NCBI GenBank assembly: GCA_944325235.1
Contig: CALUZE010000006.1
Location: forward strand, 1-20,490
Source of the DNA: an uncultured Elusimicrobiales bacterium
GTDB lineage: Bacteria > Elusimicrobiota > Elusimicrobia > Elusimicrobiales > Elusimicrobiaceae
Length of the DNA stretch: 20,490 bases
Reading direction: 5' to 3'
This document shows positions 13,399-20,490 of the stretch, piece after piece (within the stretch, counting starts at the first letter, position 1; every line of letters starts with the position of its first letter). Both the position numbers and the translations under genes were made by a program. The notes below the pieces were generated by a model, which ran no database searches, was not told the origin of the DNA, and saw nothing but the letters and a program-made list of their open reading frames with translations.

Positions 13399-15666
13399 TT
13401 ATTTGCTTTCTTCCGAAGAAGAATCCGACTTTTTAAAGATACTTCCCAGCCCTTTCAAAGCGTCTTTGGCCGCATTGACCGTACCGGTGACCGTATCTTT
13501 GGCGGCGGTGGCGGCCGTTTTGGTTACGTCCACGCCGGCTTTGACGGCGGTAGAGGCTACTTGGCCGGTCGTTTTGACGGCGCCGGTAGCCACGCTGGTG
13601 GCGGCGCTGGCCGTTCCGCTTACGACTTTACCCGGGGTTTTGTAGTTCAAAATCCCGCCCACCACGGAGCCGACCGTGCTGAGCACGTCCAGCTTGCCGC
13701 TGGGGTTATCCATCGTGCCGCCGATTTTGATGACGACCGGCGTCTGCGACGTAAGAATCGTGGCGGATACTTTCATATCCAGCGCCTGGGTGAAGAAGTT
13801 AATCGTGCCCGAGCCGTTAATATCCGTTACCTGCGAGTTGAATACGGTTTTGTCTATATTCATTACGCCGTTGGTAAACGTGTACACGCCTTCCCCGTTG
13901 GTGTAGGCAATTTCGCCTTTGTGGGTGTTTTCCTGCACGGGGAACAGCTCCACGTTCAGCGCGGCGGCCACACGGCGGACAATGGTGATAGGCAGCAAGA
14001 GGATTTTGACAATCTTGTTGTCTTTTACAAAGGTATCCAAGTCCGTAATGGCGCCGGGCTGCAGTTTAAACGATACCTGGCCGTTGGCTTTGGTCATCGT
14101 TTCGGAAACGTCCGTCAGGTTGGCGGTCAAGCTAAAGCCGTCCGCGCGGAAATACGGTACATCAATGGGGCCCACGTTTACGTTGGCTTTGATGTTCATC
14201 AGCATTTCCGGGCCGGAAGTTTTGGCCGCCGCGGGCGCCGTGGCCGCGGTTTCGGTCGTCGCGGTTTGGTCAGCGGGCACGGTCGTTTGCGTGGTAGAGG
14301 CAGGCAGCGCGGGCATGGTAAATTTGGCCAAGTCCAGGTTCAGCACAATGTTCATCACGTCTTTGATGTTTTGGTACGAAAGGGACGTAGTGAACTTTTC
14401 GCCGTTTAACAAGCCCGTAATTAAGTTGGTGGAAATGTTATCCAGCGAGGCGATGGTAACGGTGCCGTTGAGTTCGGACACGGTAAACGGGTCGTACATC
14501 GCGCTGATGTTTTTAAACGTGACCGTCCCGCTTACGTCCTGGCCGTTGTTTTTGTCCGTAGCCTTAAACGCGCCGGTGATGACGCCCGCAGGCTTAAAGC
14601 CGGCCACGGTGTCCGTCATCTGTACGATTTCGCCCAGGTCGGTGGTCAGGTTCGCATTCATGGCGTAGGTGGGCGCCGGGCCGTTCCAGCCCACGGTGCC
14701 GTAGGCCGACAAGGCGCTGTTCATCACCGAGAGTTTGGCCTCGGAAATCGTAGCGGTGGAATTAGCCAAATTGGCCGCCGCTTTCACCGTCATATTGATG
14801 ACCGGCAGGGCGAAATTCGGCAAATCCGGCAGGAAATCGCTGAAGATTTGGTTGTTGATGCCGCTTAACGTACCGGACAAATCCATTTGCGGGGCGGTAA
14901 AATCGCGCACGCCGCCGGTCAATTGAAATTTGACCGTCTTGTACGAGGCGGAAATATCGTTCACCGTCACGTACGCGTTGGCCATATCCAAATTGGCCAA
15001 AAATACGCGCAAGGCGATGTTGAGCGGCACGGAAACCGCCGGGCCGTTCTTCTGCTGGAAGGCGGTGGTAAAGTTGATGTTTACGTCAAACGGTTCCGCC
15101 ATATCAAATTGGTTGATTTCCAGGTTCAGGTTATTGATGGCGGCGTTCATGCCGGTTTGCAGGTCTTTATAGGAGAAACTGCAGTTATTGGCGGCAATTT
15201 TGTCCGCCAGCAGCACAAACGCGGCAGAGCCGTCGGAGGCAGTGCTTTCTTGCGCAGCGGCGTTCGGGTCCGAGGCCGGGATGAGCGTGTCAAAATTAAA
15301 CGTACCGTCGGCGTTTTTGACGACGTTGATATCCAGCCCGTCCAATTGCACGGTGGAAATTTCAATGCGCTTTTGGAACAGCGGTTTAAGCGCAATTTTG
15401 ACCACCAGCTTATCGGCTTTGGCAAACGTGCCGTTTTGGAAGGTGGTATTTTCGGAAATGGCAAAATTGTCCAGCGTTACCCCTACCAAGTTCAGGGAAA
15501 CATCATCAAAGGTGATTTCCCGCTGCAAATTGGTTTTTGCGTACTCAAGCGCCATGGCTTTGAGTTTTTCGGGCGGAAACATTACGCGCAGTGCGACGAA
15601 TGCAGCCACCGCCAAAATCACGAGAACGACCGCGATTTTGAAACACACTTTTAGGAATTTTTTCAT
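13399..15666 (-). CDS. AsmA-family envelope protein
   Basis: A 755-residue protein anchored by one N-terminal membrane segment (about 8-30), the rest predicted periplasmic. AsmA-like features are the post-anchor stretch (MFPPEKLKAMALEYAKTNLQ and on), the long series of short beta strands with VQLDGLDINVVKNADGTFNFDTL (about 105-127), and the later VGWNGPAPTYAMNANLTTDLGE type segments. Family members shape outer-membrane composition, and larger relatives form lipid-transfer bridges. Residues about 460-488 are a Thr/Ala/Pro linker. The last 70 residues are an Ala/Thr/Val/Lys-rich region with a repeating amphipathic pattern, ending in KKSDSSSEESK. The ATG at 15666 has no Shine-Dalgarno sequence but sits 6 bases after a TACAAT -10 box, suggesting a leaderless mRNA. 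A strong terminator ends the gene. Its neighbour waaA also acts on the envelope. Confidence 0.82.
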   Translation of the reverse strand: MKKFLKVCFKIAVVLVILAVAAFVALRVMFPPEKLKAMALEYAKTNLQREITFDDVSLNLVGVTLDNFAISENTTFQNGTFAKADKLVVKIALKPLFQKRIEISTVQLDGLDINVVKNADGTFNFDTLIPASDPNAAAQESTASDGSAAFVLLADKIAANNCSFSYKDLQTGMNAAINNLNLEINQFDMAEPFDVNINFTTAFQQKNGPAVSVPLNIALRVFLANLDMANAYVTVNDISASYKTVKFQLTGGVRDFTAPQMDLSGTLSGINNQIFSDFLPDLPNFALPVINMTVKAAANLANSTATISEAKLSVMNSALSAYGTVGWNGPAPTYAMNANLTTDLGEIVQMTDTVAGFKPAGVITGAFKATDKNNGQDVSGTVTFKNISAMYDPFTVSELNGTVTIASLDNISTNLITGLLNGEKFTTSLSYQNIKDVMNIVLNLDLAKFTMPALPASTTQTTVPADQTATTETAATAPAAAKTSGPEMLMNIKANVNVGPIDVPYFRADGFSLTANLTDVSETMTKANGQVSFKLQPGAITDLDTFVKDNKIVKILLLPITIVRRVAAALNVELFPVQENTHKGEIAYTNGEGVYTFTNGVMNIDKTVFNSQVTDINGSGTINFFTQALDMKVSATILTSQTPVVIKIGGTMDNPSGKLDVLSTVGSVVGGILNYKTPGKVVSGTASAATSVATGAVKTTGQVASTAVKAGVDVTKTAATAAKDTVTGTVNAAKDALKGLGSIFKKSDSSSEESK

Positions 15667-15672
15667 AGGTAT

Positions 15673-15701
15673 ATTGTAGTTTTTTACACGTCTGGAGGCA
15701 A
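15673..15701 (-). promoter_or_regulatory. Promoter of the AsmA-family gene predicted to give a leaderless mRNA
   Basis: On the minus strand TTGCCT (15696-15701), 17 bases, then TACAAT (15673-15678), which ends 6 bases before the ATG. A start seven bases after the -10 box would be the A of ATG. It lies in the 48-base gap after the DUF1232 gene. Confidence 0.55.
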
Positions 15702-15714
15702 GGAAACAAAAGAC

Positions 15715-16032
15715 CTATTTTTTGTCGGATTTTTCCGTGGAAACGACTTCGGCTTCCAGTACTGTTTTGGCGGGCTGGCGGGCCTGGCGGAAGGCTTCCA
15801 AATCTTTATGCAGCATCGTCAGCACCAGCAGCACAAAGGCGCCGTCATCCGCAATGCCCAAAAGCGGCAACACGTCGGGCAGTGCGTCAATGGGCGACAG
15901 AAAATACACCGCGCACAATAACGCCCATACCAGGGTGCCCCAGGGCATTTTCCAGCGTCCCCGCAAAATGGCCCACACCATTGGGAAGAAACTTCCGAAA
16001 TCTTTCAAAATGTCTAACGGGCGGAATTTCAC
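15715..16032 (-). CDS. Small membrane protein with a DUF1232 (YkvA-type) domain
   Basis: A 105-residue protein with two hydrophobic segments in the middle. The phrase YFLSPIDALPDVLPLLGIADD (starting near 43) is the DUF1232 signature, usually written YxLSPIDLIPDFIPVLGxxDD. No biochemical role is established for the family. The start is a GTG at 16032, chosen because AAGGAG lies 7 bases upstream and because the first residues (MKFRPLDILKDF) lead into the domain. The tail is charged (STEKSDKK). It begins 20 bases after the transporter gene and is probably co-transcribed with it. Confidence 0.85.
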   Translation of the reverse strand: MKFRPLDILKDFGSFFPMVWAILRGRWKMPWGTLVWALLCAVYFLSPIDALPDVLPLLGIADDGAFVLLVLTMLHKDLEAFRQARQPAKTVLEAEVVSTEKSDKK

Positions 16033-16052
16033 AGGGACGCTCCTTTTATTTT

Positions 16053-17837
16053 TTAGGCTTGCGGCGGCAGGGCCGGCGCCGGCTGTACCAGGCTGTGGTA
16101 CACTTTTTCGTCGGCGCGCATACCTAAAATGTTTTCGTTTACGCGCATGGCGTAATCGCCGATTCTTTCAAAATTGTTCAAAATATCGGCATAGGCCGTA
16201 ATGGAATCCGGCGAGGCTTCCTGCCCGGCGTAGATGCGTTCGCGGCGGTCGCGCAGGAGGCGTTTGCGCAGGATGTTGAGCTTTTCTTCGTCGGCAATCG
16301 CTTCGGCAAACGTGCGTTCGGCCTGGTCGTGCCATTGGCTGGTGGGTTGTTGGAAGTCCACCAGCACGCGGCGGGTGCGCTTGGTGATTTCTTTGGTCAG
16401 TTTGGCGATGGTTTCCAAGTCATCAATGTCCGCCTGCCGGAAGGACTGCTGGGTGTGGAATTTTTCCAAAATGCGGGCAATTTTTTCGCCGCAGTCGCCC
16501 ATGCGTTCAATGCTGTTTAACACGTCAAACAGCGAGAACGCCTGCGCCACCGCGTGGCGCGAGAGGTTCCCGTGCGTAAGCGTAGTCAGATACAGGTTGA
16601 TTTTATGCTCCAGCACGTCGGTGGTTTTTTCGGCTTCTTTTACGTCGTCAATTAACCGGTGGAACATTTTTTCGTCGTCCACTTTCACGGCGTGGATGAG
16701 TTTGTCCGTCATTTTGGTCACAAAGCTCATCATTCGTTCCACTTCTTTGCGTATGGCAATCAGCGCCAGTTCGGGCGTTTGCGTAAAGCGGGTGGAAAGG
16801 TAAACCAGTTCGTGTTCTTTTTTGTCTTCGCGTTTGGATTTGGGGATGATTAAATACGTCAGCTGGGCCAACTGGTGCAGCAGTGGCAGCATCAGCATGG
16901 TGTTGAGCACGTTAAACGTAGTGTGGAAAGCCGAAATATGGTACGGCAGTACGGCGGTGAGGACTTCGGTCTCTTTGGTGTAGGGCGAGCCGGGCACCAG
17001 CCAATCCACAAAATTGACAAAGTGCTTAAAGATACACGTCACCCAAATCACGCCGATGAGGTTAAAGAGGAAGTGCCCCAACGCCGCGCGGCGGGCGGTT
17101 TTGCTGGTGCCGATGGCGGCCAAGTTGGCGGTGATGGTGGTGCCGATGTTTTCCCCCAGCACCAGGGCGCACGAAGTCGGGAAGTCAATAATCCCGGCGG
17201 CGGCGCAGGTGAGCGTCATGGCCATAACGGCGCTGGAAGACTGCAAAATAACGGTTAAAATCGTACCGCTGAAAATCAAAATCAACAAGTTTAGCAAATT
17301 GTTGGGCTGAAAGCGGGAAATCCACGCTACGACTTGCGGGTTTTGGGCAAAATCGGCCGGAATGGCGTTTTTCATAATGTCCAAGCCCAAGAACAACAGC
17401 CCGAAGCCGACCATCGTTTCCCCAATGCGGCGCACCACAATAAACCGCGGCGTAAACTGGGCAAAAAAGCCTACCGCAATCACGGGCAGCGCAAAGAGCG
17501 AAATTTCCATTTTGAACCCGAACAAGCTGACGATCCACGCCGTCATCGTGGTGCCGATGTTGGCCCCGAAAATGACCACTAACGACTGGTACAGGTTCAG
17601 CAGCCCGGCGCTGGCAAAGCCCACCACCATTACGGTGGTAGCGCTGGAGGACTGGATGATGCTGGTGACCAGCGCCCCGCAGGCGGTGGCGGCAAAGCGG
17701 TTGGCCGTGGCGATGCCTAAAAGTTGGCGCATTTTCTCGCCGGATACTTTTTGCAGGCCGTCGCTCATAATCTTCATACCGAACAGGAAGATGGCCAAAC
17801 CGCCTAATAAATTAAGTATGTTGAGCAAGGTGGACAT
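16053..17837 (-). CDS. Na+/phosphate cotransporter, NptA type, with a C-terminal PhoU-like domain
   Basis: A 594-residue inner-membrane protein. Two inverted repeats of the Na/Pi cotransporter family each carry the signature: QSSSATT (62-68) with GANIGTT (91-97), and QSSSAVM (199-205) with GENIGTT (228-234). About eight hydrophobic segments end near residue 331. Residues about 345-580 are helical and PhoU-like (RKEVERMMSFVTKMTDKLIHA and a second helical unit), a common fusion in this family. It would move phosphate with sodium; direction and control are not evident. The ATG at 17837 has GAAGGAG upstream. A terminator-like hairpin at 17863-17891 lies so close that transcripts must read through it. 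The DUF1232 gene follows after 20 bases. Confidence 0.93.
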   Translation of the reverse strand: MSTLLNILNLLGGLAIFLFGMKIMSDGLQKVSGEKMRQLLGIATANRFAATACGALVTSIIQSSSATTVMVVGFASAGLLNLYQSLVVIFGANIGTTMTAWIVSLFGFKMEISLFALPVIAVGFFAQFTPRFIVVRRIGETMVGFGLLFLGLDIMKNAIPADFAQNPQVVAWISRFQPNNLLNLLILIFSGTILTVILQSSSAVMAMTLTCAAAGIIDFPTSCALVLGENIGTTITANLAAIGTSKTARRAALGHFLFNLIGVIWVTCIFKHFVNFVDWLVPGSPYTKETEVLTAVLPYHISAFHTTFNVLNTMLMLPLLHQLAQLTYLIIPKSKREDKKEHELVYLSTRFTQTPELALIAIRKEVERMMSFVTKMTDKLIHAVKVDDEKMFHRLIDDVKEAEKTTDVLEHKINLYLTTLTHGNLSRHAVAQAFSLFDVLNSIERMGDCGEKIARILEKFHTQQSFRQADIDDLETIAKLTKEITKRTRRVLVDFQQPTSQWHDQAERTFAEAIADEEKLNILRKRLLRDRRERIYAGQEASPDSITAYADILNNFERIGDYAMRVNENILGMRADEKVYHSLVQPAPALPPQA

Positions 17838-18001
17838 TTATAAAACTCCTTCACAAGTAAATAAAAAAAGAGAGAGCCCGGCAACGAGCTCCCCCCGCTT
17901 CATACGGCAACAAAACTGTTCTTTGGCAGGTGCCGCCGCTATGCGGCCCGGCAAAAGAGTTAAAAACGCGCGGATGATAAATGAGGCGTTTGTGTGCATA
18001 G
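17838..18001 (-). promoter_or_regulatory. Structured leader of the NptA-type gene, candidate attenuator or riboswitch
   Basis: This 164-base gap contains, in minus-strand order: a TATCAT -10-like box (17974-17979) without a good -35, a GC hairpin (GCCGC-ATA-GCGGC core near 17935-17947), and a terminator hairpin. The phrase TTGCCGGGC occurs twice on the minus strand, once before the GC hairpin and once in the terminator loop and arm. No known riboswitch consensus was recognised. Confidence 0.4.
17863..17891 (-). terminator. Terminator-like hairpin just before the NptA ribosome binding site
   Basis: GAGCCC (17874-17879) pairs with GAGCTC (17886-17891) with one G-U pair; on the minus strand a T-rich tail with seven consecutive T residues follows (17863-17869). 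The start codon is only 25 bases further, too close for another promoter. Confidence 0.65.
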
Positions 18002-19141
18002 TTATTTAGACATTTTTATCGTCTGGGTGTCTTCTCCGTTATCTTTTTTGGGTTCTTCTTTTTTCTTCTGTTCAAAAAGTTGGCGGTTGGCCTCTATTTG
18101 TTTGGCCATATCGTCGTCAAACAAAATAGTGGGCATGCGGTCTTCGTCGGTATATTCCACCACGTCGTTTTTCTGGGGCTGATAGACTTGGCTCAAATGT
18201 TCCTGCACGCCGGCGGCGTCGTGCCCGGTTTTGACGGACGATTTGACTACATTTACGCCGGAAACGTCTTCCGTGTGCACCGGTTTGCCCAAATTGGCGG
18301 GCAATACATTGTTGTCCGCCCCGAACACCTGCGTCTGCTGGGAAAGTAAAGCCGCCTGGGCGTCGGGCGTGTAAGAGCCACGGTTTTCGCCGTAGTCGCA
18401 ATTTAAAAAGAATAATACGAACGAGGCCGTGGACCAAAAACTTACCACCAGAAACAACAGCCCGCCCCCCAGGGCTACGGCATACCATTCGGGCGAGAGA
18501 TTTACCAAGTTAAAACTGTCTGCAAAATACAGCGGAATGACCACATACAGCGTGCGCAAAAAAGCCGCTACATACAGCACCGGAAGCAACATCATCAGCA
18601 CCAGCATAAAGAAGGTGCGGAGGAAGGCCCCCACACTGCGGGTAAGCTGCCAACTGTAAATAATGGCCTGAATGGGCCCCTGGTCTTTTAAGGCGATGGC
18701 AATCCCGGCAAAGCACAGGCGCACAAATACAAACAGGCCTGCCAAAAGCACCAGAATGAGCCCTACGGTTTTAAGCGAGTAAGCCACCATGCTGCCCGCC
18801 AAGAATAACCCCGCGGCAATAATGCCCAGAAAAAAGTTGAGCACCAGCGTATAGACGGTAGGAATAACGGCGGCGGAAAGAGAATTGGAAAAAGATTCGC
18901 CAAAGTTATCGGCTTTGGCCGCCAGCACACGGAACAATACTACCAGCAAGAACGACGAAATAACCATACTGTATAACTGAATTAAAATCTTGGAAACGCC
19001 AAAATGCTGGGCAATCGGGCCGACGGCATTTAGCAACAAGGTAACCAGCATAAACACGATTAGTACGGACCCGGAGCGGTTAACCAATCGCAACCCTTCC
19101 CACAGCAGGCGGAAAATGCTTTGTCGTTCTTTTAAATCCAT
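18002..19141 (-). CDS. Multi-pass membrane protein of unknown function with a charged cytoplasmic tail
   Basis: A 379-residue protein with about six or seven hydrophobic segments between residues 22 and 250, then about 120 hydrophilic residues. I do not recognise a named family with confidence; the layout resembles bacterial DUF-type integral membrane proteins with a repeated helix-hairpin core. The tail is acidic and basic in turn (YTDEDRMPTILFDDDMAKQ, then FEQKKKEEPKKDNGEDTQ) and ends TIKMSK. The start is the ATG at 19141, preceded by AAGGAG at 8 bases; a longer frame to 19255 would overlap the upstream gene and lacks support. It lies 59 bases after the flavoprotein gene and 164 bases before the transporter gene, with a weak terminator-like feature after its stop. 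Confidence 0.8.
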   Translation of the reverse strand: MDLKERQSIFRLLWEGLRLVNRSGSVLIVFMLVTLLLNAVGPIAQHFGVSKILIQLYSMVISSFLLVVLFRVLAAKADNFGESFSNSLSAAVIPTVYTLVLNFFLGIIAAGLFLAGSMVAYSLKTVGLILVLLAGLFVFVRLCFAGIAIALKDQGPIQAIIYSWQLTRSVGAFLRTFFMLVLMMLLPVLYVAAFLRTLYVVIPLYFADSFNLVNLSPEWYAVALGGGLLFLVVSFWSTASFVLFFLNCDYGENRGSYTPDAQAALLSQQTQVFGADNNVLPANLGKPVHTEDVSGVNVVKSSVKTGHDAAGVQEHLSQVYQPQKNDVVEYTDEDRMPTILFDDDMAKQIEANRQLFEQKKKEEPKKDNGEDTQTIKMSK

Positions 19142-19200
19142 TTTTCTCTCCTTATTCTCCCCAACATTATAGCAAAACGCGTGCGCGTGCGTACATAAAA

Positions 19201-20391
19201 TTAAAAACGTTTTTCCAGCGCCTGCGCGGCGGCAAAGGCACTGCTCCAGGCCCATTGCAGGTTAAACCCGCCCAAACGGCCGGTCACGTCCAGCAGTTCC
19301 CCTATTACGTACAGGCCCGGCACGGAGCGCACCTCACAGGTGGACGGATTGATTTGGCGTGTGTCCACGCCGCCGGCAGTCACTTCCGCGCGGGTATATC
19401 CGGCCGTCCCCGAAGGCACAAACGTAAAGCGGTTTAGGCGCCGGGCCGCTTCTTCCAAGGTGGCACGGGAGGCGTTGGCCAAATCGTCCGGCAGGCCCGC
19501 CAGCAGGGTGGGAGCGGTTTTGCCGGGCAATTTGCCGCGCAGGGCGGCGGTGAAGGTTTTGCAGGTATTTTTGCGCGCATGCAAAAAAGCGTTTGCGTCT
19601 TCTTCGGGCAAAAAATTCAGGGTGACGGGTTGCCCGGGTGTCCAATATAAGGAAATTTGCAATACGGCCGGCCCGCTTACGCCCTCGTGCGTAAAAAGGA
19701 GCGGTGCCGTAAAAGCGTGTTTGCCGCAGCAAACCGTCGCCGGCAGGCTGTTGCCGGCCAGCCGTTTAAAGGGTTCGCGCAGTTCTTTGGGAAAGGTAAG
19801 GCCCACCAGGGCCGGGCGCTGTTCCACCACGCGCAAGCCGAATTTTTGCGCTATTTTCACGCCGAAGGGAGACGCCCCCAACGCCGGGAAGGATAATCCT
19901 CCGCACGCCAGCACCAGGTATTGCGCCCGCACGGGGCCGGCGGACGAGTCCACCACGAACAATCCGTTTTTCCGCCGTACGTCTAAGGCTTGCGTATCGG
20001 CTAAAATTTGGGTATTTGCCTGTTGTGCGCGGCGCACGAGCCACTGCACAATGGATTGCGCCCCAAAGGCAAATAACTGGCCGTCGGAGCGTTCTTCCCA
20101 GGGGATGTGCTGTCCGTCCAGCAGGCGCACAAAATCCTGCGGCGTAAACGCGGCCAGGGCGTTTTTGCAGAAGTGTTTGTTTTGGCTGATATAATCGGAC
20201 GGGGCCGTAAAACGGTTGGAAAAATTACAGTTGCCGCCGCCGGAAACGCTCACTTTGGCGCCGGGTTTGGCATTGTGTTCCAGAATGATTTTGGAGCGGT
20301 CAAACGAGCCCGCGCACATCAGTCCGCTGGCGCCGCCCCCTATGACAGCGGTGTGAAAAACGGTGTTTTTTAGTTCGTTGCGGGTCATCAT
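19201..20391 (-). CDS. HI0933-family (BaiN/YhiN-like) FAD-dependent oxidoreductase
   Basis: A 396-residue soluble flavoprotein. The FAD-binding start VIGGGASGLMCA (16-27) leads to the acidic end of strand two (ILEHN, with Glu38), then KVSVSGGGNCNFSNR (46-60), the family hallmark. Later come LVLACGGLSFPALGASPFG, FTHEGVSGPAVLQIS, and the C-terminal FAD contact TAGGVDTRQI and LYVIGELLDVTGRLGGFNL. Some relatives act in bile acid reduction or flavin chemistry, but most are uncharacterised and substrate cannot be read from sequence. The ATG at 20391, followed by a second ATG, has no Shine-Dalgarno sequence. TATCCT lies 7 bases before it but the -35 is poor, so a leaderless start is possible but weakly supported. 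It heads the leftward unit. Confidence 0.93.
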   Translation of the reverse strand: MMTRNELKNTVFHTAVIGGGASGLMCAGSFDRSKIILEHNAKPGAKVSVSGGGNCNFSNRFTAPSDYISQNKHFCKNALAAFTPQDFVRLLDGQHIPWEERSDGQLFAFGAQSIVQWLVRRAQQANTQILADTQALDVRRKNGLFVVDSSAGPVRAQYLVLACGGLSFPALGASPFGVKIAQKFGLRVVEQRPALVGLTFPKELREPFKRLAGNSLPATVCCGKHAFTAPLLFTHEGVSGPAVLQISLYWTPGQPVTLNFLPEEDANAFLHARKNTCKTFTAALRGKLPGKTAPTLLAGLPDDLANASRATLEEAARRLNRFTFVPSGTAGYTRAEVTAGGVDTRQINPSTCEVRSVPGLYVIGELLDVTGRLGGFNLQWAWSSAFAAAQALEKRF

Positions 20392-20442
20392 TACGTATAG
20401 GATAGCAAAAAAGCCGTTGCGTTGTATGTAAATCCCGCATGC

Positions 20443-20477
20443 AAACCGCCCCGAAGAAAACTCCCCGGGGCGGTTTT
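20443..20477. terminator. Intrinsic terminator at the right edge, possibly bidirectional
   Basis: AAACCGCCCCG (20443-20453) and CGGGGCGGTTT (20466-20476) form a perfect 11-bp stem with a 12-base loop. T-runs exist on the plus strand (TTTTG) and more weakly on the minus strand. It probably ends a gene beyond the window and insulates the flavoprotein gene. Confidence 0.8.
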
Positions 20478-20490
20478 GTCTAACCTATAT

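Noticed and set aside
13561..15679. Long plus-strand open frames opposite the AsmA-family gene
   Set aside because: Low-complexity products and no start signals. They arise from the codon bias of the true gene.
19142..19255. 38-codon N-terminal extension of the multi-pass membrane protein
   Set aside because: It would overlap the upstream flavoprotein gene, and the ATG at 19141 has a clear AAGGAG site.

Overview
The window reads as a piece of a Gram-negative (diderm) bacterial chromosome of roughly balanced GC content. It carries Kdo transferase (waaA), an ADP-heptose-type glycosyltransferase and an AsmA-family envelope protein, next to housekeeping genes (pgk, groES-groEL) under a CIRCE-type heat-shock operator. 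The mix of families (a Hanks-type kinase with a large multi-pass membrane domain, a PC4-like protein, secreted proteins I cannot place, HI0933-type flavoprotein, NptA/PhoU transporter) would fit a gut Elusimicrobiota-like lineage. That assignment is an impression from gene content, not a demonstrated placement. No mobile element, CRISPR array, tRNA or rRNA was seen, and no gene-free stretch exceeds 300 bases.

Layout. Bases 1-187 hold an exact 77-bp direct repeat covering the 3' end of pgk and its downstream sequence. From 152 to 8435 everything is on the minus strand: pgk, a Bax inhibitor-1/YccA-type membrane protein, a secreted protein of unknown function, groEL and groES with a sigma70-like promoter and CIRCE, then a PP2C phosphatase translationally coupled to an upstream Ser/Thr kinase. 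At 8436-8593 there is a divergent promoter region with a perfect palindrome. The only two plus-strand genes follow: a tandem PC4-like protein (8594-9055) and a secreted protein with a compositionally distinct, cysteine-rich C-terminus (9170-10189). From 10316 to the right edge all genes are again on the minus strand. In transcription order they are: HI0933-type flavoprotein, multi-pass membrane protein, structured leader with terminator, NptA-type Na/Pi cotransporter, DUF1232 protein, AsmA-family protein, waaA and a double-N-domain GT9 glycosyltransferase.

How the genes fit together. waaA and the GT9 gene overlap by 11 bp and form an LPS inner-core unit. The kinase and phosphatase form a reversible phosphorylation pair. 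groES-groEL is a classic HrcA-controlled operon, although its promoter is fused to the hairpin that ends the kinase/phosphatase operon. The NptA gene sits behind a terminator-like hairpin with no room for a promoter between hairpin and start codon, which suggests attenuation. waaA and the AsmA gene both have good promoter matches whose -10 boxes lie only 6-9 nt before the ATG and no Shine-Dalgarno sequence, which suggests leaderless mRNAs.

The features most worth a second look are the chimeric secreted protein, the duplicated-domain GT9 enzyme, the NptA leader, the leaderless promoters, the compound groE control region, and the left-edge repeat, which may be an assembly artefact. I did not find a convincing complete new multi-gene system.
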